Source: a virus
DNA length: 64,000 nt
Reading direction: 5' to 3' (one strand)
IMG/VR virus record: IMGVR_UViG_3300049830_000285
Location: 62,001 to 126,000 of that record
The first letter of the stretch is position 1, and each line of letters begins with the position of its first letter. The translations under genes and the position numbers were made by a program. The notes beneath the pieces are model-generated. The model saw nothing but the letters and a program-made list of their open reading frames with translations, searched no databases and was not told the origin of the DNA. Shown here piece after piece: positions 8,462 through 17,010 of the stretch.

Positions 8462-9975
8462 TATTTTACCAACCAGGAATCAACAAGTTGTTTAGTCGAT
8501 TCAGAATAATAGTGATATGATTGAAACTTGTACAAATCCAACGACTCAATATATAGCGTCTGCCTATCAACACCGTCACCGTATACATCCCCAAAATATA
8601 CAAAATTGATATTATCGGAGATATCAAAGTAAGCTGAATCGGTCATCCTAGAATACATTTTTTCGCTTAATATTGCTTGCATTTTATTGCAATTTTTAAG
8701 TTGCAAAATATAAGGTCTCATTTCTTGGATTGCTTTTTTGGAGAATAATCCCATGTTAAGCCATCCTTCTTTAAACACGGATACGTAATTGGCTTTATGA
8801 CCAAATGCTGCAATTTTGGTCATAAAATTTTGACCAACTTTTGCCGTATCGTGCATTACGAACCATCTATCTCCCCCAAATCCCTTTTCAGCAATATCAA
8901 TTAATGCATTGTGGTCATAAGAGTTGTGTTGCACGTAGCTATAAAGAATGCCATTTTTGCGCTCTAAATATTCTTTTGGCGAACCGCCAACAACAACTAG
9001 TATTCTTTCTTTTTGAACTGCGGCTTCTTCTAGGCTTTTCAGCAATACGGGAAGTGTTTTTTGAACAGTAGAAACGTGTGATGAAATGGCTATATTTATT
9101 TCATCGTTATCCGAAATAAATAGACTACCAAGGGGAAATCCCATATCAAAATTGCTCACATCATCGTCACAATTATATTGTTTGTGATGTGATTCTATTT
9201 TACTATTTAGTGCTTGATAGCGGCTGAGTATAGCTGTTTTTTCTAGATAATCTAAGTATTTATCATCGGAAAACCATGAACATATAGAATTGCCGCATAT
9301 AGCGGAAAACACCGAGTCCATTTCTTTAAAATGATTTGCAAACGTGTCGCCGCGAGAAGCAAAAGCATATTTGTGCTTGGTTTCTTTCGAGGTGGGAATA
9401 TAGTATTCAAATTTCATATTTTCCACTCCCTTGGATTCAGCTTCATCAAGAAAACTTTCGTGAATTTGTTTTCTAAACTCCGGTTTTGCATCTTTTATCG
9501 TAAAGGTGTCGAAATATTCAGTATCCCATCGCCAAAGCAGATATGGCTTCAAATGATTGGTTACTTGATAAATATATGTAGTTCTGTCTGTATTAACAAC
9601 AGCGGGACAAATCAATTCATATTCTGGGTTGTTAATTACAAATTCTGATAAAGTTTCTATACATTTATTGTCAATGAAGCATATTTTATCTGCGAAATAT
9701 AAGCATAAATCTTGATTGGTGTGTTTTGTTTTTCTCAGAAAATCAGTAACAGATTGGTTGAAACTTTTATTTACGTTTAGCTGAGATATTGTGATTTTGT
9801 CACCATATTCTATAGCAACAGTTTGTAGGTAGCCCTTAGTATACGTGTCATCATGCCGCATAAGTAAGATAAGAGAATCTACACTCTTTTGAGCCAATAT
9901 TTGTGGAATGACTATTTTGGCATATTTGTGGTTGGATATAGCCAAATAAACAACTATTTTACAATCTCTTACCAT
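8461..9975 (-). CDS. Glycosyltransferase-like protein, possibly two GT-A domains
   Basis: 504 residues from the ATG at 9975; an in-frame TTG two codons upstream is less likely. The N-terminal half begins CKIVVYLAISNHKYAK and reads like a GT-A nucleotide-binding strand followed by a helix. The second half begins again at about residue 294 with EINIAISSHVSTVQKTLP, then ILVVVGGSPKEYLE and WFVMHDTAKVG, the pattern of a second GT-A core with a poorly conserved DxD region. Upstream on the minus strand, TATAAC ends 7 nt before the ATG, a possible -10 element for the operon. It is the first of three coupled glycosyltransferase genes. Substrates are unknown. Confidence 0.65.
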   Translation of the reverse strand: MVRDCKIVVYLAISNHKYAKIVIPQILAQKSVDSLILLMRHDDTYTKGYLQTVAIEYGDKITISQLNVNKSFNQSVTDFLRKTKHTNQDLCLYFADKICFIDNKCIETLSEFVINNPEYELICPAVVNTDRTTYIYQVTNHLKPYLLWRWDTEYFDTFTIKDAKPEFRKQIHESFLDEAESKGVENMKFEYYIPTSKETKHKYAFASRGDTFANHFKEMDSVFSAICGNSICSWFSDDKYLDYLEKTAILSRYQALNSKIESHHKQYNCDDDVSNFDMGFPLGSLFISDNDEINIAISSHVSTVQKTLPVLLKSLEEAAVQKERILVVVGGSPKEYLERKNGILYSYVQHNSYDHNALIDIAEKGFGGDRWFVMHDTAKVGQNFMTKIAAFGHKANYVSVFKEGWLNMGLFSKKAIQEMRPYILQLKNCNKMQAILSEKMYSRMTDSAYFDISDNINFVYFGDVYGDGVDRQTLYIESLDLYKFQSYHYYSESTKQLVDSWLVK

Positions 9976-9990
9976 ATGCAATGTTATACA

Positions 9991-11052
9991 TTAAACACCG
10001 CCTTTCCAAAGCTGCCTAAAGAATCTAGAGCGCCCGCCCGGAAGCATATGTGTTTGTGTAACAATGGTACGAATCTTGGGATAAGAAGAAATTGGAAGCG
10101 TTTTAAGTGCCATTTTCCACCATTCTTCATAAGACTTCATAGTTTCTCTAATGTCTTTAATGGCATCATATGCGTCCCTGTCAGGGTCTTGCACGAGCAA
10201 CCGCCATTCTCGGTCATTTAAGTTGGCTAAAAGCTGTCTGTAGAGCCAGAATGCAGCGCCTTGAACAACACCTTGCTCCCACCAAAATGGCATTTGTCCA
10301 ACGCTACTAATTTTTGGTGCCCCTGGCTGTGAGCTGATTGCTTGCAGGGCGTAAATTGTTGCAGCATTAATTTCATAGTTGGTGAACATTTTAACGGGGT
10401 ATGTTGCATATACTGTATCATAGTCATGAATCGTGTATGGAGAGCCATCTGAGCTTCTGAAAAAATGCACGCGACCCTGATAATCAAGTCTGTACAACAA
10501 GCCATCAGCATAGTTATCTGTACCTCCACTAATGGTTTTGAAAATAGGTGTGTTTTCACTTAATACAATAACGGGACTTCTGTCACCATCATTTGAAGCG
10601 CCAGAAATATGGATTTGCGGTCTTGGAAAGTAATTCCAGTTATTGTATGCGAATTTACACCAACTTCTGTCAGTTCCTTCAAAAACACCTTGCTCTCGAT
10701 ACACCATTTTTCTGGTAAATTGTCGAACTTCATACAGAATACTGGAAATGATTAAATATTCGTCACCAGAAAAAGGCTGAGTTGTGGCAACTACATTATT
10801 GCTAGCATTAATTTCTTGAATCTTATAGTAAGTGCTCGGGTTGCCTTTTTTATCTACATATTCATCCATTGGAAAATCAACAGTGCCAATAAGTGAATAG
10901 TTACCATCTAAGTGTGTAGAACTTAAAATATTGTATTTGATAATGCCACTGGTATTGATTCTATCCCATCGTACTAAAATCCCCGGTAGAGCCATACTTT
11001 GAAAATATGACTCTGCTACATCTTGATTTGCGCCTAATGGTGTATCTGCCAT
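9991..11052 (-). CDS. Probable virion protein with N-terminal fibronectin III-like domain
   Basis: 353 residues. Residues 22-95 look like a fibronectin type III domain: ILVRWDRINTSG, YNILSSTHLDGNYSLIGTVD and YYKIQEINASNNVV. The middle is beta-rich, and the C-terminal 110 residues are helical with several Trp residues (MPFWWEQGVVQGAAFWLY). No enzyme motif was found. It lies between the glycosyltransferase operon and another probable structural gene. The upstream sequence has a strong hairpin 13 nt before the start and no Shine-Dalgarno. A neck, collar or baseplate role is an inference. Confidence 0.65.
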   Translation of the reverse strand: MADTPLGANQDVAESYFQSMALPGILVRWDRINTSGIIKYNILSSTHLDGNYSLIGTVDFPMDEYVDKKGNPSTYYKIQEINASNNVVATTQPFSGDEYLIISSILYEVRQFTRKMVYREQGVFEGTDRSWCKFAYNNWNYFPRPQIHISGASNDGDRSPVIVLSENTPIFKTISGGTDNYADGLLYRLDYQGRVHFFRSSDGSPYTIHDYDTVYATYPVKMFTNYEINAATIYALQAISSQPGAPKISSVGQMPFWWEQGVVQGAAFWLYRQLLANLNDREWRLLVQDPDRDAYDAIKDIRETMKSYEEWWKMALKTLPISSYPKIRTIVTQTHMLPGGRSRFFRQLWKGGV

Positions 11053-11064
11053 GTTGTTAAATTC

Positions 11065-11096
11065 GAAAGGCGATAGGGTTTTACCTATCGCCTTTC
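11065..11096 (-). terminator. Hairpin terminator between two minus-strand genes
   Basis: A perfect 13-bp inverted repeat: arms 11065-11077 and 11084-11096 with a 6-nt loop. In the minus-strand direction it follows the stop of the gene at 11117-12154. The U tract after it is short. It also lies 13 nt upstream of the next start codon, so it could act as a 5' leader hairpin or RNA processing site instead of a full terminator. Confidence 0.7.
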
Positions 11097-11116
11097 ATAA
11101 AACACTTGATTACTTA

Positions 11117-12154
11117 TTAACCAAGTCGTCGCACGCCGCCGCTTGAATCATCAAAATCGCTTGCTAAATCAATCTCTTCTGCGTAGCCTTCGTCATCCTC
11201 AAGATTGTCTAAGTCAACAAAATCGGGAATTGGAGCGCCGTGTGGCATTGCATTTGGATTAAAAGGGTCAATGTACCCCTGGTCATTTTGCAAACTTCCC
11301 AAACCCATAGCAGAACTTCCAGCAAGTCGTTGGTCTCTGTTATAGTTGGTCATATTCACCTGGTTTACATTTGTGCCGTATTGACCGTCATTTCCAGGAG
11401 AAATGACTGTTGCTCGTCCGCGCCCAGTTGCACCAGAAATAACACCGTCATCAAACATATCTTCTCGATTAAGCAATCTAGCAACCAATGATGGCTGCTT
11501 TCGAACCATACCAGCAAAGGTGTGAGCGTCAAGAGTAACACCACGGTCTTCATATTGCATACGTGCTTCTGAAAATGCGGTGGCGTAAGACATTGGGTCA
11601 TTCGCATGTCCCGCAGTGCTTACTTGGTCTTGTGCTGCTCGTCCACCGTCAGCTTTGTTTAAGTTCAAAACTTCAGCTTCAAGAATTCGACCATCGGCAT
11701 TTACTGTTCGTGTGCGTCGATTACTAATTCGAGATGTTTCAGCACGAGCTTCAGCAGCTTTAATGTGCATGATTCTATCCCAACTATCTTGAGAAATTCG
11801 GATAAGGTGGCCTAAGCTAATAGCTCTTCGCAAATCCTGACTTCGTTTAACGATAGCCGGGTCTTCCCATGTAAGGTCTCGGACTTCCAATCCGCCAAAT
11901 TCCATTCCAATATCTGAAATATAAAGTGGGCCTTCGAATGTATTCTGAACAATAAATGTTTCAGTTACAGGCTGTTGTGGTGGAGCCACTTGCTGTTGCT
12001 GAGGGGCTACCCAAGCTTGCTGTGGTGGGGAAGTTTGAACAACTTCTTGTCGAATCGCCGCCGCACGAGTCTGCTTAACTGGTGTTTTAGCAGGGACTTT
12101 TGGACTTGCGGTTTTCTTAACCGCTGTTTTTGCAGGTTTCTTAATTTCACTCAT
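11117..12154 (-). CDS. Probable structural protein with histone H1-like N-terminus
   Basis: 345 residues. The first 30 residues are Lys/Ala/Pro-rich (KKPAKTAVKKTASPK), then a Gln/Pro-rich stretch to residue 65, which gives a histone H1-like basic tail. From residue 67 the chain folds: FIVQNTFEGPLYISDIGMEF, then a helix and mixed charged segments. The C-terminus is acidic (DLDNLEDDEGYAEEIDLASD). The start is well supported by AAGGAGA upstream. A strong hairpin follows the stop. It may be an internal head or tail protein that contacts DNA through its tail, but that is inference and no family was recognised. Confidence 0.65.
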   Translation of the reverse strand: MSEIKKPAKTAVKKTASPKVPAKTPVKQTRAAAIRQEVVQTSPPQQAWVAPQQQQVAPPQQPVTETFIVQNTFEGPLYISDIGMEFGGLEVRDLTWEDPAIVKRSQDLRRAISLGHLIRISQDSWDRIMHIKAAEARAETSRISNRRTRTVNADGRILEAEVLNLNKADGGRAAQDQVSTAGHANDPMSYATAFSEARMQYEDRGVTLDAHTFAGMVRKQPSLVARLLNREDMFDDGVISGATGRGRATVISPGNDGQYGTNVNQVNMTNYNRDQRLAGSSAMGLGSLQNDQGYIDPFNPNAMPHGAPIPDFVDLDNLEDDEGYAEEIDLASDFDDSSGGVRRLG

Positions 12155-12206
12155 TGTATCTGTCTCCTTTGTTTTTTTTCCGAGGTCAGAATTTTATTCT
12201 TCTGTA

Positions 12207-12563
12207 TCATTCGGGTTTTGACCTTTTATTTTTTTCTGGGGCATCAATTACGCCATCAGAAATTTCAGAGCCAACCCACAATTCATTTGATTTTGCCTCT
12301 CTTGAAGTTGGGTCGTAATTCCGCTTTCTTTTTTCTCTTGCGTCTTTCATGTGTTTGCCGTGCTCAATAGTTTTTAGAGACGCACCTGATTTTTTTTGTG
12401 CAAGAGTTCTTCCTTGATGAATTGAAACGGTTGTAAAGACTCTTTTAGCCGCACTCGAACAATCTGGGCAAATTTGCTCAGGACTATAATCGGTTGCAGA
12501 CACCTGGATGTCAAAATTGCTTCCACACTCTTCGTTTGAGCATTGAAATTTATATTTCGGCAT
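12207..12563 (-). CDS. FmdB-type zinc-ribbon protein
   Basis: 118 residues from the ATG at 12563. A longer frame would start at 12614, but the usual family start MPKYKFQC is at 12563, and a TGTATAAA element ends 10 nt before it. Residues 1-45 carry the FmdB-like zinc ribbon: KYKFQCSNEEC, then CPDCSSAAKRVF. The remainder is basic (KHMKDAREKRKRNY) and ends in a short acidic stretch. FmdB-like ribbons occur in many bacteria and phages and are described as putative regulatory proteins. It is transcribed divergently from the zinc-ribbon gene at 12617. Confidence 0.7.
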   Translation of the reverse strand: MPKYKFQCSNEECGSNFDIQVSATDYSPEQICPDCSSAAKRVFTTVSIHQGRTLAQKKSGASLKTIEHGKHMKDAREKRKRNYDPTSREAKSNELWVGSEISDGVIDAPEKNKRSKPE

Positions 12564-12573
12564 GGTAACTGAG

Positions 12574-12581
12574 TTTATACA
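12574..12581 (-). promoter_or_regulatory. Possible -10 element TGTATAAA (minus strand)
   Basis: On the minus strand TGTATAAA is followed by 10 nt and the ATG of the FmdB-type gene. It faces a TTGTATAAG element on the plus strand, so the 53-nt gap holds two divergent promoter-like sites. No convincing -35 box is seen. Confidence 0.4.
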
Positions 12582-12588
12582 CCGAACA

Positions 12589-12597
12589 TTGTATAAG
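12589..12597 (+). promoter_or_regulatory. TTGTATAAG promoter-like element
   Basis: TTGTATAAG lies 19 nt before the ATG at 12617. A transcript starting about 7 nt after it would include the AAGGAGA ribosome site. The same TTGTATAA core occurs at 16771, 26218 and 42416. Confidence 0.45.
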
Positions 12598-12616
12598 AGT
12601 GTAGAAGGAGACAAAA

Positions 12617-12805
12617 ATGTCTGAAAACTTTTTAAATAACGTCGTGATGTATTGTGTTAAATGCCGAAGCAAGGTAAATGTTAACAACCCTCAGCAATTA
12701 ACGCTCAAGTCCAAAAGCAAGAAAAATAGTAGCCGAAAGGCATTGAAGGGTGTGTGCCCACACTGTGGTACTTCTACATACAAGTTTATTCCAAAGGATT
12801 CTTAA
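12617..12805 (+). CDS. Small zinc-ribbon protein, DUF5679-like
   Basis: 62 residues with a strong Shine-Dalgarno (AAGGAGA) before the ATG. The sequence contains MYCVKCRSK and, after a Lys/Ser-rich loop, GVCPHCGTSTYKF, a CxxC...CxxC zinc ribbon of the DUF5679 type often seen in phage genomes. The loop between the knuckles is very basic, which could suit nucleic-acid binding. The last 4 nt overlap the 3' end of the convergent membrane-protein gene. Function is unknown. Confidence 0.75.
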   Translation: MSENFLNNVVMYCVKCRSKVNVNNPQQLTLKSKSKKNSSRKALKGVCPHCGTSTYKFIPKDS

Positions 12806-13101
12806 ACTTGATTTTGTAGTTGATTGTAAACTAACGCGCTAATACATACCACGAGAGTCACTGCGATGGTGAATAGCCATCCAAAAATGACTCCATTAAG
12901 GTAGATAATTGCTAATATGAGCAAAATGTTGATGGCAGTTACAATATAATCAGTGATAGTTGTGGCTCTAAGTTTTGGCATGAAAAATGACAAGATAAAC
13001 ACACATGTGCTATAAGCCACAACTCTCAAAAGAAGCAGAGTTATTAATATTGTCATTGGTAAAACTAACCACATGCTCATATACAGGTTCAATAGATTCA
13101 T
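12802..13101 (-). CDS. Small integral membrane protein
   Basis: 99 residues from the ATG at 13101; a longer frame would use a TTG at 13149. The chain is strongly hydrophobic with about three membrane segments: around residues 8-25 (MSMWLVLPMTILITLLLLRV), 52-68 (IVTAINILLILAIIYLN) and 70-88 (IFGWLFTIAVTLVVC). Basic residues (MPKLRATT) lie between the first and second segments. No holin motif or partner lysis gene was found nearby, so lysis is only one possibility. It is a minus-strand gene inside a mainly plus-strand block. Confidence 0.6.
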   Translation of the reverse strand: MNLLNLYMSMWLVLPMTILITLLLLRVVAYSTCVFILSFFMPKLRATTITDYIVTAINILLILAIIYLNGVIFGWLFTIAVTLVVCISALVYNQLQNQV

Positions 13102-13164
13102 ATGAGGAAATTTCAATAGTAGGATTGAATAACAAAATTTGAGAAACAATCAATAGCGTGCGCC

Positions 13165-14571
13165 ATGAGTGAACAGGAAAATTCAGAAGATTTAAGAATT
13201 CCAGATATTTTGCTGGATATACAGGGGATGAGAACATCTTCCAGGGAAGTTGATGCCGCGACTATCGTTGAAGCTCAGCGTATTTTGGAAGCCAATCGAA
13301 ATATTGAAGCTGGTATTGCTGATATTTTAACAAATCTTATTAAAAACAGAAGAGTCACACCGGAAGAAGTTTCTGGAATTTTGAATAAAATCAAAAGCAT
13401 TAAAGCTCCAGCATTACCATCAACATTACCAGCGGGCACTATTAATCCAGCGCAAGCACAACATGATGCTATGATTGATTTTCTAGAGCAACTTAATAAC
13501 AATACTCAGAACAAATTTCTTCACTCACCTTTTCACAAGGGAATGAATCCAAATTGGAAGCAGTTGGGCGAAGTTGCCGACCAAGCCAAAGCTGGTGCTC
13601 CAGGTTCTTTTGAGGCAATGCAACAAGCGATGGGCACCACCGCAAATGGTGTTGAAAATGCTTTGAAAAAGTATTGGAGAGTTGCAAAATGGTTCACACC
13701 TGTCGATGAGGCTATGCTGAATAAGCAAATGATTGGTGTTTACAAGCTCGGAGACCACGGACAGCAAATACAAATCACCTATAAACAGTTCTTTGAAGGC
13801 GCTGGTTCTATGAACTACACCCCTGGAATGGAAACAACAGGAAACATAGTGATGAGTAGCCCCGATGCAGTGAAAATTTCATTATCAAAATTGGCAACTA
13901 CTATTGGTGGTAGCGCGACTTTAAGAGGTTTAGCGCAAACTACAGCCACCGCCGCAGCTACTGTAGCTGCGATTCCAATGGCTGCTGGCGTGGCTGGTAC
14001 ACTTTGGGGATTTGGTCAAGGCATGAAAAATGCACCTGGACAGGTTGATTATGACAAAGCGCTTCCTGGTAATTCGGCATTAACTGTTGACCCATCTATG
14101 AATAATAATCCAGCATCAGTTGGCGCTCCGAAAACAAGTCCGTTGGGTGGAACAACTAATGGAAATAATATTGGCGGATTGGGTGGACAATATAGTCCAA
14201 AACCGAACATTGGTTGGACTCCCACAAAGCCAAATTTGCCATCTAATCCCAACGATTGGTTGCCAACCTCACCAACTGATTACTACAATCTTGTTGACCG
14301 CAAAAGTGATAGCGAGAATGAAAATATTCGTTTATCACAAATGGCTTCAACACCAGTTGATGATGTTGATACGGTTGTAAACAATTTGTTGACTATATTG
14401 GAGCAAGGGGCACCAGGCGAAGCTACTTTACAGCAAGCTCTAAACTATTTGTCTCATGAAGATTCAAAGGCACAACCTTTGATTCATCAATTTCAAATGC
14501 AACAAAATGCACAGCTATCACAAGCTCCTACAAACAACCAGGAAATACCAGACCAATTGCCAAAGAGATAA
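13165..14571 (+). CDS. Hypothetical protein of the tail/virion block
   Basis: 468 residues, no clear Shine-Dalgarno. Residues 1-90 are helical and charged. Residues 85-220 are mixed. Residues 250-280 form an Ala/Thr-rich hydrophobic segment (TTATAAATVAAIPMAAG) that could insert in a membrane. This is followed by a Gly/Asn/Pro-rich stretch at 300-385 and a helical, Gln-rich C-terminus. No family was recognised. The stop is 2 nt from the next ATG. A hydrophobic segment in a helical, Gln-rich protein beside a longer helical one is sometimes seen in tape-measure regions, but that is speculative. Confidence 0.65.
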   Translation: MSEQENSEDLRIPDILLDIQGMRTSSREVDAATIVEAQRILEANRNIEAGIADILTNLIKNRRVTPEEVSGILNKIKSIKAPALPSTLPAGTINPAQAQHDAMIDFLEQLNNNTQNKFLHSPFHKGMNPNWKQLGEVADQAKAGAPGSFEAMQQAMGTTANGVENALKKYWRVAKWFTPVDEAMLNKQMIGVYKLGDHGQQIQITYKQFFEGAGSMNYTPGMETTGNIVMSSPDAVKISLSKLATTIGGSATLRGLAQTTATAAATVAAIPMAAGVAGTLWGFGQGMKNAPGQVDYDKALPGNSALTVDPSMNNNPASVGAPKTSPLGGTTNGNNIGGLGGQYSPKPNIGWTPTKPNLPSNPNDWLPTSPTDYYNLVDRKSDSENENIRLSQMASTPVDDVDTVVNNLLTILEQGAPGEATLQQALNYLSHEDSKAQPLIHQFQMQQNAQLSQAPTNNQEIPDQLPKR

Positions 14572-14573
14572 AT

Positions 14574-16769
14574 ATGTCAACTCGCCTAAAAAAAACCATT
14601 GTGGCGCAAATTCCGCCAGAAGTTATTCCAGCTATAGGCGAGGCAGTGGCCGAAGCTGGTCAATTTGCGAAGGGTGTTGTCAATAAAGCAGAAGAAGTCG
14701 GTGGGGAAAATCATAAGGGTGATAAAACAGAACAAGGTGCTGATTACTTAAATGATTTAAACTCGGCGCAGCAAGCTGTTAGAGAACAATTTGCGGGTTT
14801 TGGATTAGATAGTGCTACTGTAGACTTATATACTAAAAAGTTAATGACACTAGGAATGCCTAGTTTTATGACTGCTGCAAAATTTTTACAAGACGTGTCA
14901 GTAATAGCAAACACAGCATCCACTACTATTCAAGAAGTTTTTCCTGTAGCTGAAGCTATTTATCAACGAAATATTCATAGTCCAGAAAGAGCATTAGCTA
15001 TTTTGCGCGTCATTGCTAAATATGAAGCAAAAGCTCCTGGTATGGGTTTATTTAATATGGCTCAAGCTGCTGCCACTGGAAAATACAATCCACAAGCACT
15101 CGGCGTCATTCGATACAGTCTAATGGGCGCTCCCGGAAGCAAGGGAAATATGAATGAAAGTCGAGATTTGCAGCAGGCATTTGATGGAATTAATGCTCCT
15201 AACTCTGAACTCGGCACAGAGTTGAATGAAACAAATCTTGCTCATCAAAGAATGCAAGCCACTCAAGAAGCGTTGCTAATTCAATTGAAACGAATCAACT
15301 TGGAAATGGAAAAGAAACGCGACCAAAAATTAACCGAGATTTTCAATACCATGAGTCAACAGTTACCTTCATGGGTTAAGAATAATACGTTGTTTCTTAG
15401 GTCGATTATGGAAGGTTTGAAAGGTGTTACCATGTTTAACATGATTAAAAACACTGCCATACAGGGAATGGGAATCAATGGAAAATCTGGACTTGGTGTG
15501 CCTCAGGGCAGCACTGCTCCGCCTATGGGATTTATTAAAGCCTCTTCCGAAAGAATCTTGAAAACAGCGCAAGTAGCTGGTTCTGCGCCAGTAGATTTAA
15601 GTGGCGGCGCTGCGCCAAGTGCTTCACCAAGTGGTGCGCCTGTTATGCCTGGTGTTTCCCCAGGAGCCACCACGGTACCAGGCCCTCCGAATCAAGAACA
15701 GTTAGCATATCAAAATATGCAACAAGCAAACAATGGCGTAACAACTGACATTGCACAACAAGGCTATGCGGCAGGTGTTTGGAGCACACAAACTACAAGT
15801 GAAGTTACAAGATTAACGTCTTTAATTGCAAGTTACAAAGCGGCTCTAGATACTAATTTTACCAACTTGACACAAATGGTTGATGCTGGTATTGCGGGAC
15901 ATTCTCAATTCACAAGCGATATGCAAGGTGTAGCACCTTATGCTACACCAGAGCAGATGGAACATTTTGGTCAGATTGCAGATAAAGATGCCACAGCTTT
16001 AATTCAAGCTATCCAGTCGCTTATAACGATTTTTATTCAAACATCAGCGTCAATATCTACTCAGCAAATGGCTTCAAGTGGTGCAGGTATTTTACAATTT
16101 GCTGCAAATATGAGAAATCTGGAAGCCAATTATCGTTCTCAATTGAAAGAAGCACAACAAATTAAAATCAAGATTTTTGATATTTCGGTATTGGGCACAA
16201 TTGACCAACAGGTTAGATTATTGGAGCCAACTTATCAAGAGTTAAAAGCAAATATTGACATGATGAAATCATTCAACAATGTTGGCGCAGATGCGTTTGT
16301 AATGCCATTTGTTCAAGTAACACAACAAATGTCGGCTTTGTATTTTGAAGCATCTAAAAAATATCAACAAGCTTCTGGAAGAATTCAGGCAGAGCCAGCT
16401 ATGGCACAATATTGTCAACAGCGAGCAAAGCAAATGCACGCAGCAGGCACAAAAGCCAGAGCAGAGGGTGTTATTGCTCTTCGAGAATTAATGAAGCAGC
16501 AGGGCGGTCAGGCAGTTGCGTCTACTAATAAAAAGTTCGTTCGTTTAGCCAAGGAAGAAGAAACTCTTGAAAAAGATGAGCCAGAAAACGTCGAAGAAGT
16601 AGAAGGCGCAAAAGAAGTAGAAGCTAAGCCTATGCCAGTTGATGAATATTGGGACAAACTTTATAAAAATGACCCACCATACGGCGATGTAATTGTTCAC
16701 CCAGAACAACATCGCAATCAACCGTCATGGAAAATGAAGCGGAAACATCAGATTAAGCGCCTAAATTAA
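14574..16769 (+). CDS. Long helical protein, possible tape-measure or internal virion protein
   Basis: 731 residues, predominantly helical and rich in Ala, Gln and Met. It contains long amphipathic stretches (residues 220-280 and 500-620), a Pro/Gly/Ser-rich spacer at about 340-375 (GAAPSASPSGAPVMPGVSPG) and an acidic C-terminal part (EEETLEKDEPENVEEVEG). No protease, lysozyme or transmembrane region is obvious. Its place before the large beta-rich tail proteins and its helix content would suit a tape-measure or internal scaffold protein. No family match is recognised, and the alternative is an assembly chaperone. Confidence 0.6.
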   Translation: MSTRLKKTIVAQIPPEVIPAIGEAVAEAGQFAKGVVNKAEEVGGENHKGDKTEQGADYLNDLNSAQQAVREQFAGFGLDSATVDLYTKKLMTLGMPSFMTAAKFLQDVSVIANTASTTIQEVFPVAEAIYQRNIHSPERALAILRVIAKYEAKAPGMGLFNMAQAAATGKYNPQALGVIRYSLMGAPGSKGNMNESRDLQQAFDGINAPNSELGTELNETNLAHQRMQATQEALLIQLKRINLEMEKKRDQKLTEIFNTMSQQLPSWVKNNTLFLRSIMEGLKGVTMFNMIKNTAIQGMGINGKSGLGVPQGSTAPPMGFIKASSERILKTAQVAGSAPVDLSGGAAPSASPSGAPVMPGVSPGATTVPGPPNQEQLAYQNMQQANNGVTTDIAQQGYAAGVWSTQTTSEVTRLTSLIASYKAALDTNFTNLTQMVDAGIAGHSQFTSDMQGVAPYATPEQMEHFGQIADKDATALIQAIQSLITIFIQTSASISTQQMASSGAGILQFAANMRNLEANYRSQLKEAQQIKIKIFDISVLGTIDQQVRLLEPTYQELKANIDMMKSFNNVGADAFVMPFVQVTQQMSALYFEASKKYQQASGRIQAEPAMAQYCQQRAKQMHAAGTKARAEGVIALRELMKQQGGQAVASTNKKFVRLAKEEETLEKDEPENVEEVEGAKEVEAKPMPVDEYWDKLYKNDPPYGDVIVHPEQHRNQPSWKMKRKHQIKRLN

Positions 16770-16770
16770 C

Positions 16771-16779
16771 TTGTATAAG
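16771..16779 (+). promoter_or_regulatory. TTGTATAAG promoter-like element
   Basis: TTGTATAAG begins 1 nt after the TAA of the preceding gene and ends 13 nt before the ATG at 16793. It shares the TTGTATAA core with three other plus-strand intergenic sites. Confidence 0.45.
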
Positions 16780-16792
16780 TTAGGTGTTAATC

Positions 16793-17008
16793 ATGTGCAG
16801 CAATCAAAATCAAATCGTTTGTCCTAAGTGTAGTAAAAGGTATGTTAAATGCCCTTGTTGTGGTGAATTAATAGAAGAGCAGCACCAGCAGCAATTGAAT
16901 CCATGGCAAACGCCCAATCCATTGATGCCCATGCCAGTGTGGTCTCCAACTGATTTAAGGCCTGGTACTCCATATAATCCTAACGGCCCGTTTGTTCCGA
17001 TGTGTTAA
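16793..17008 (+). CDS. Small zinc-ribbon protein with Pro-rich tail
   Basis: 71 residues from the ATG at 16793; a GTG three codons earlier is possible, but TAGGTG sits 6 nt upstream of the ATG. Residues 9-26 are a compact zinc-binding segment: CPKCSKRYVKCPCCGEL. The remainder is Gln- and Pro-rich (PNPLMPMPVWSP) and probably disordered. It starts just downstream of a TTGTATAAG element. Function unknown; it may be an adaptor among virion proteins. Confidence 0.6.
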   Translation: MCSNQNQIVCPKCSKRYVKCPCCGELIEEQHQQQLNPWQTPNPLMPMPVWSPTDLRPGTPYNPNGPFVPMC

Positions 17009-17010
17009 AA

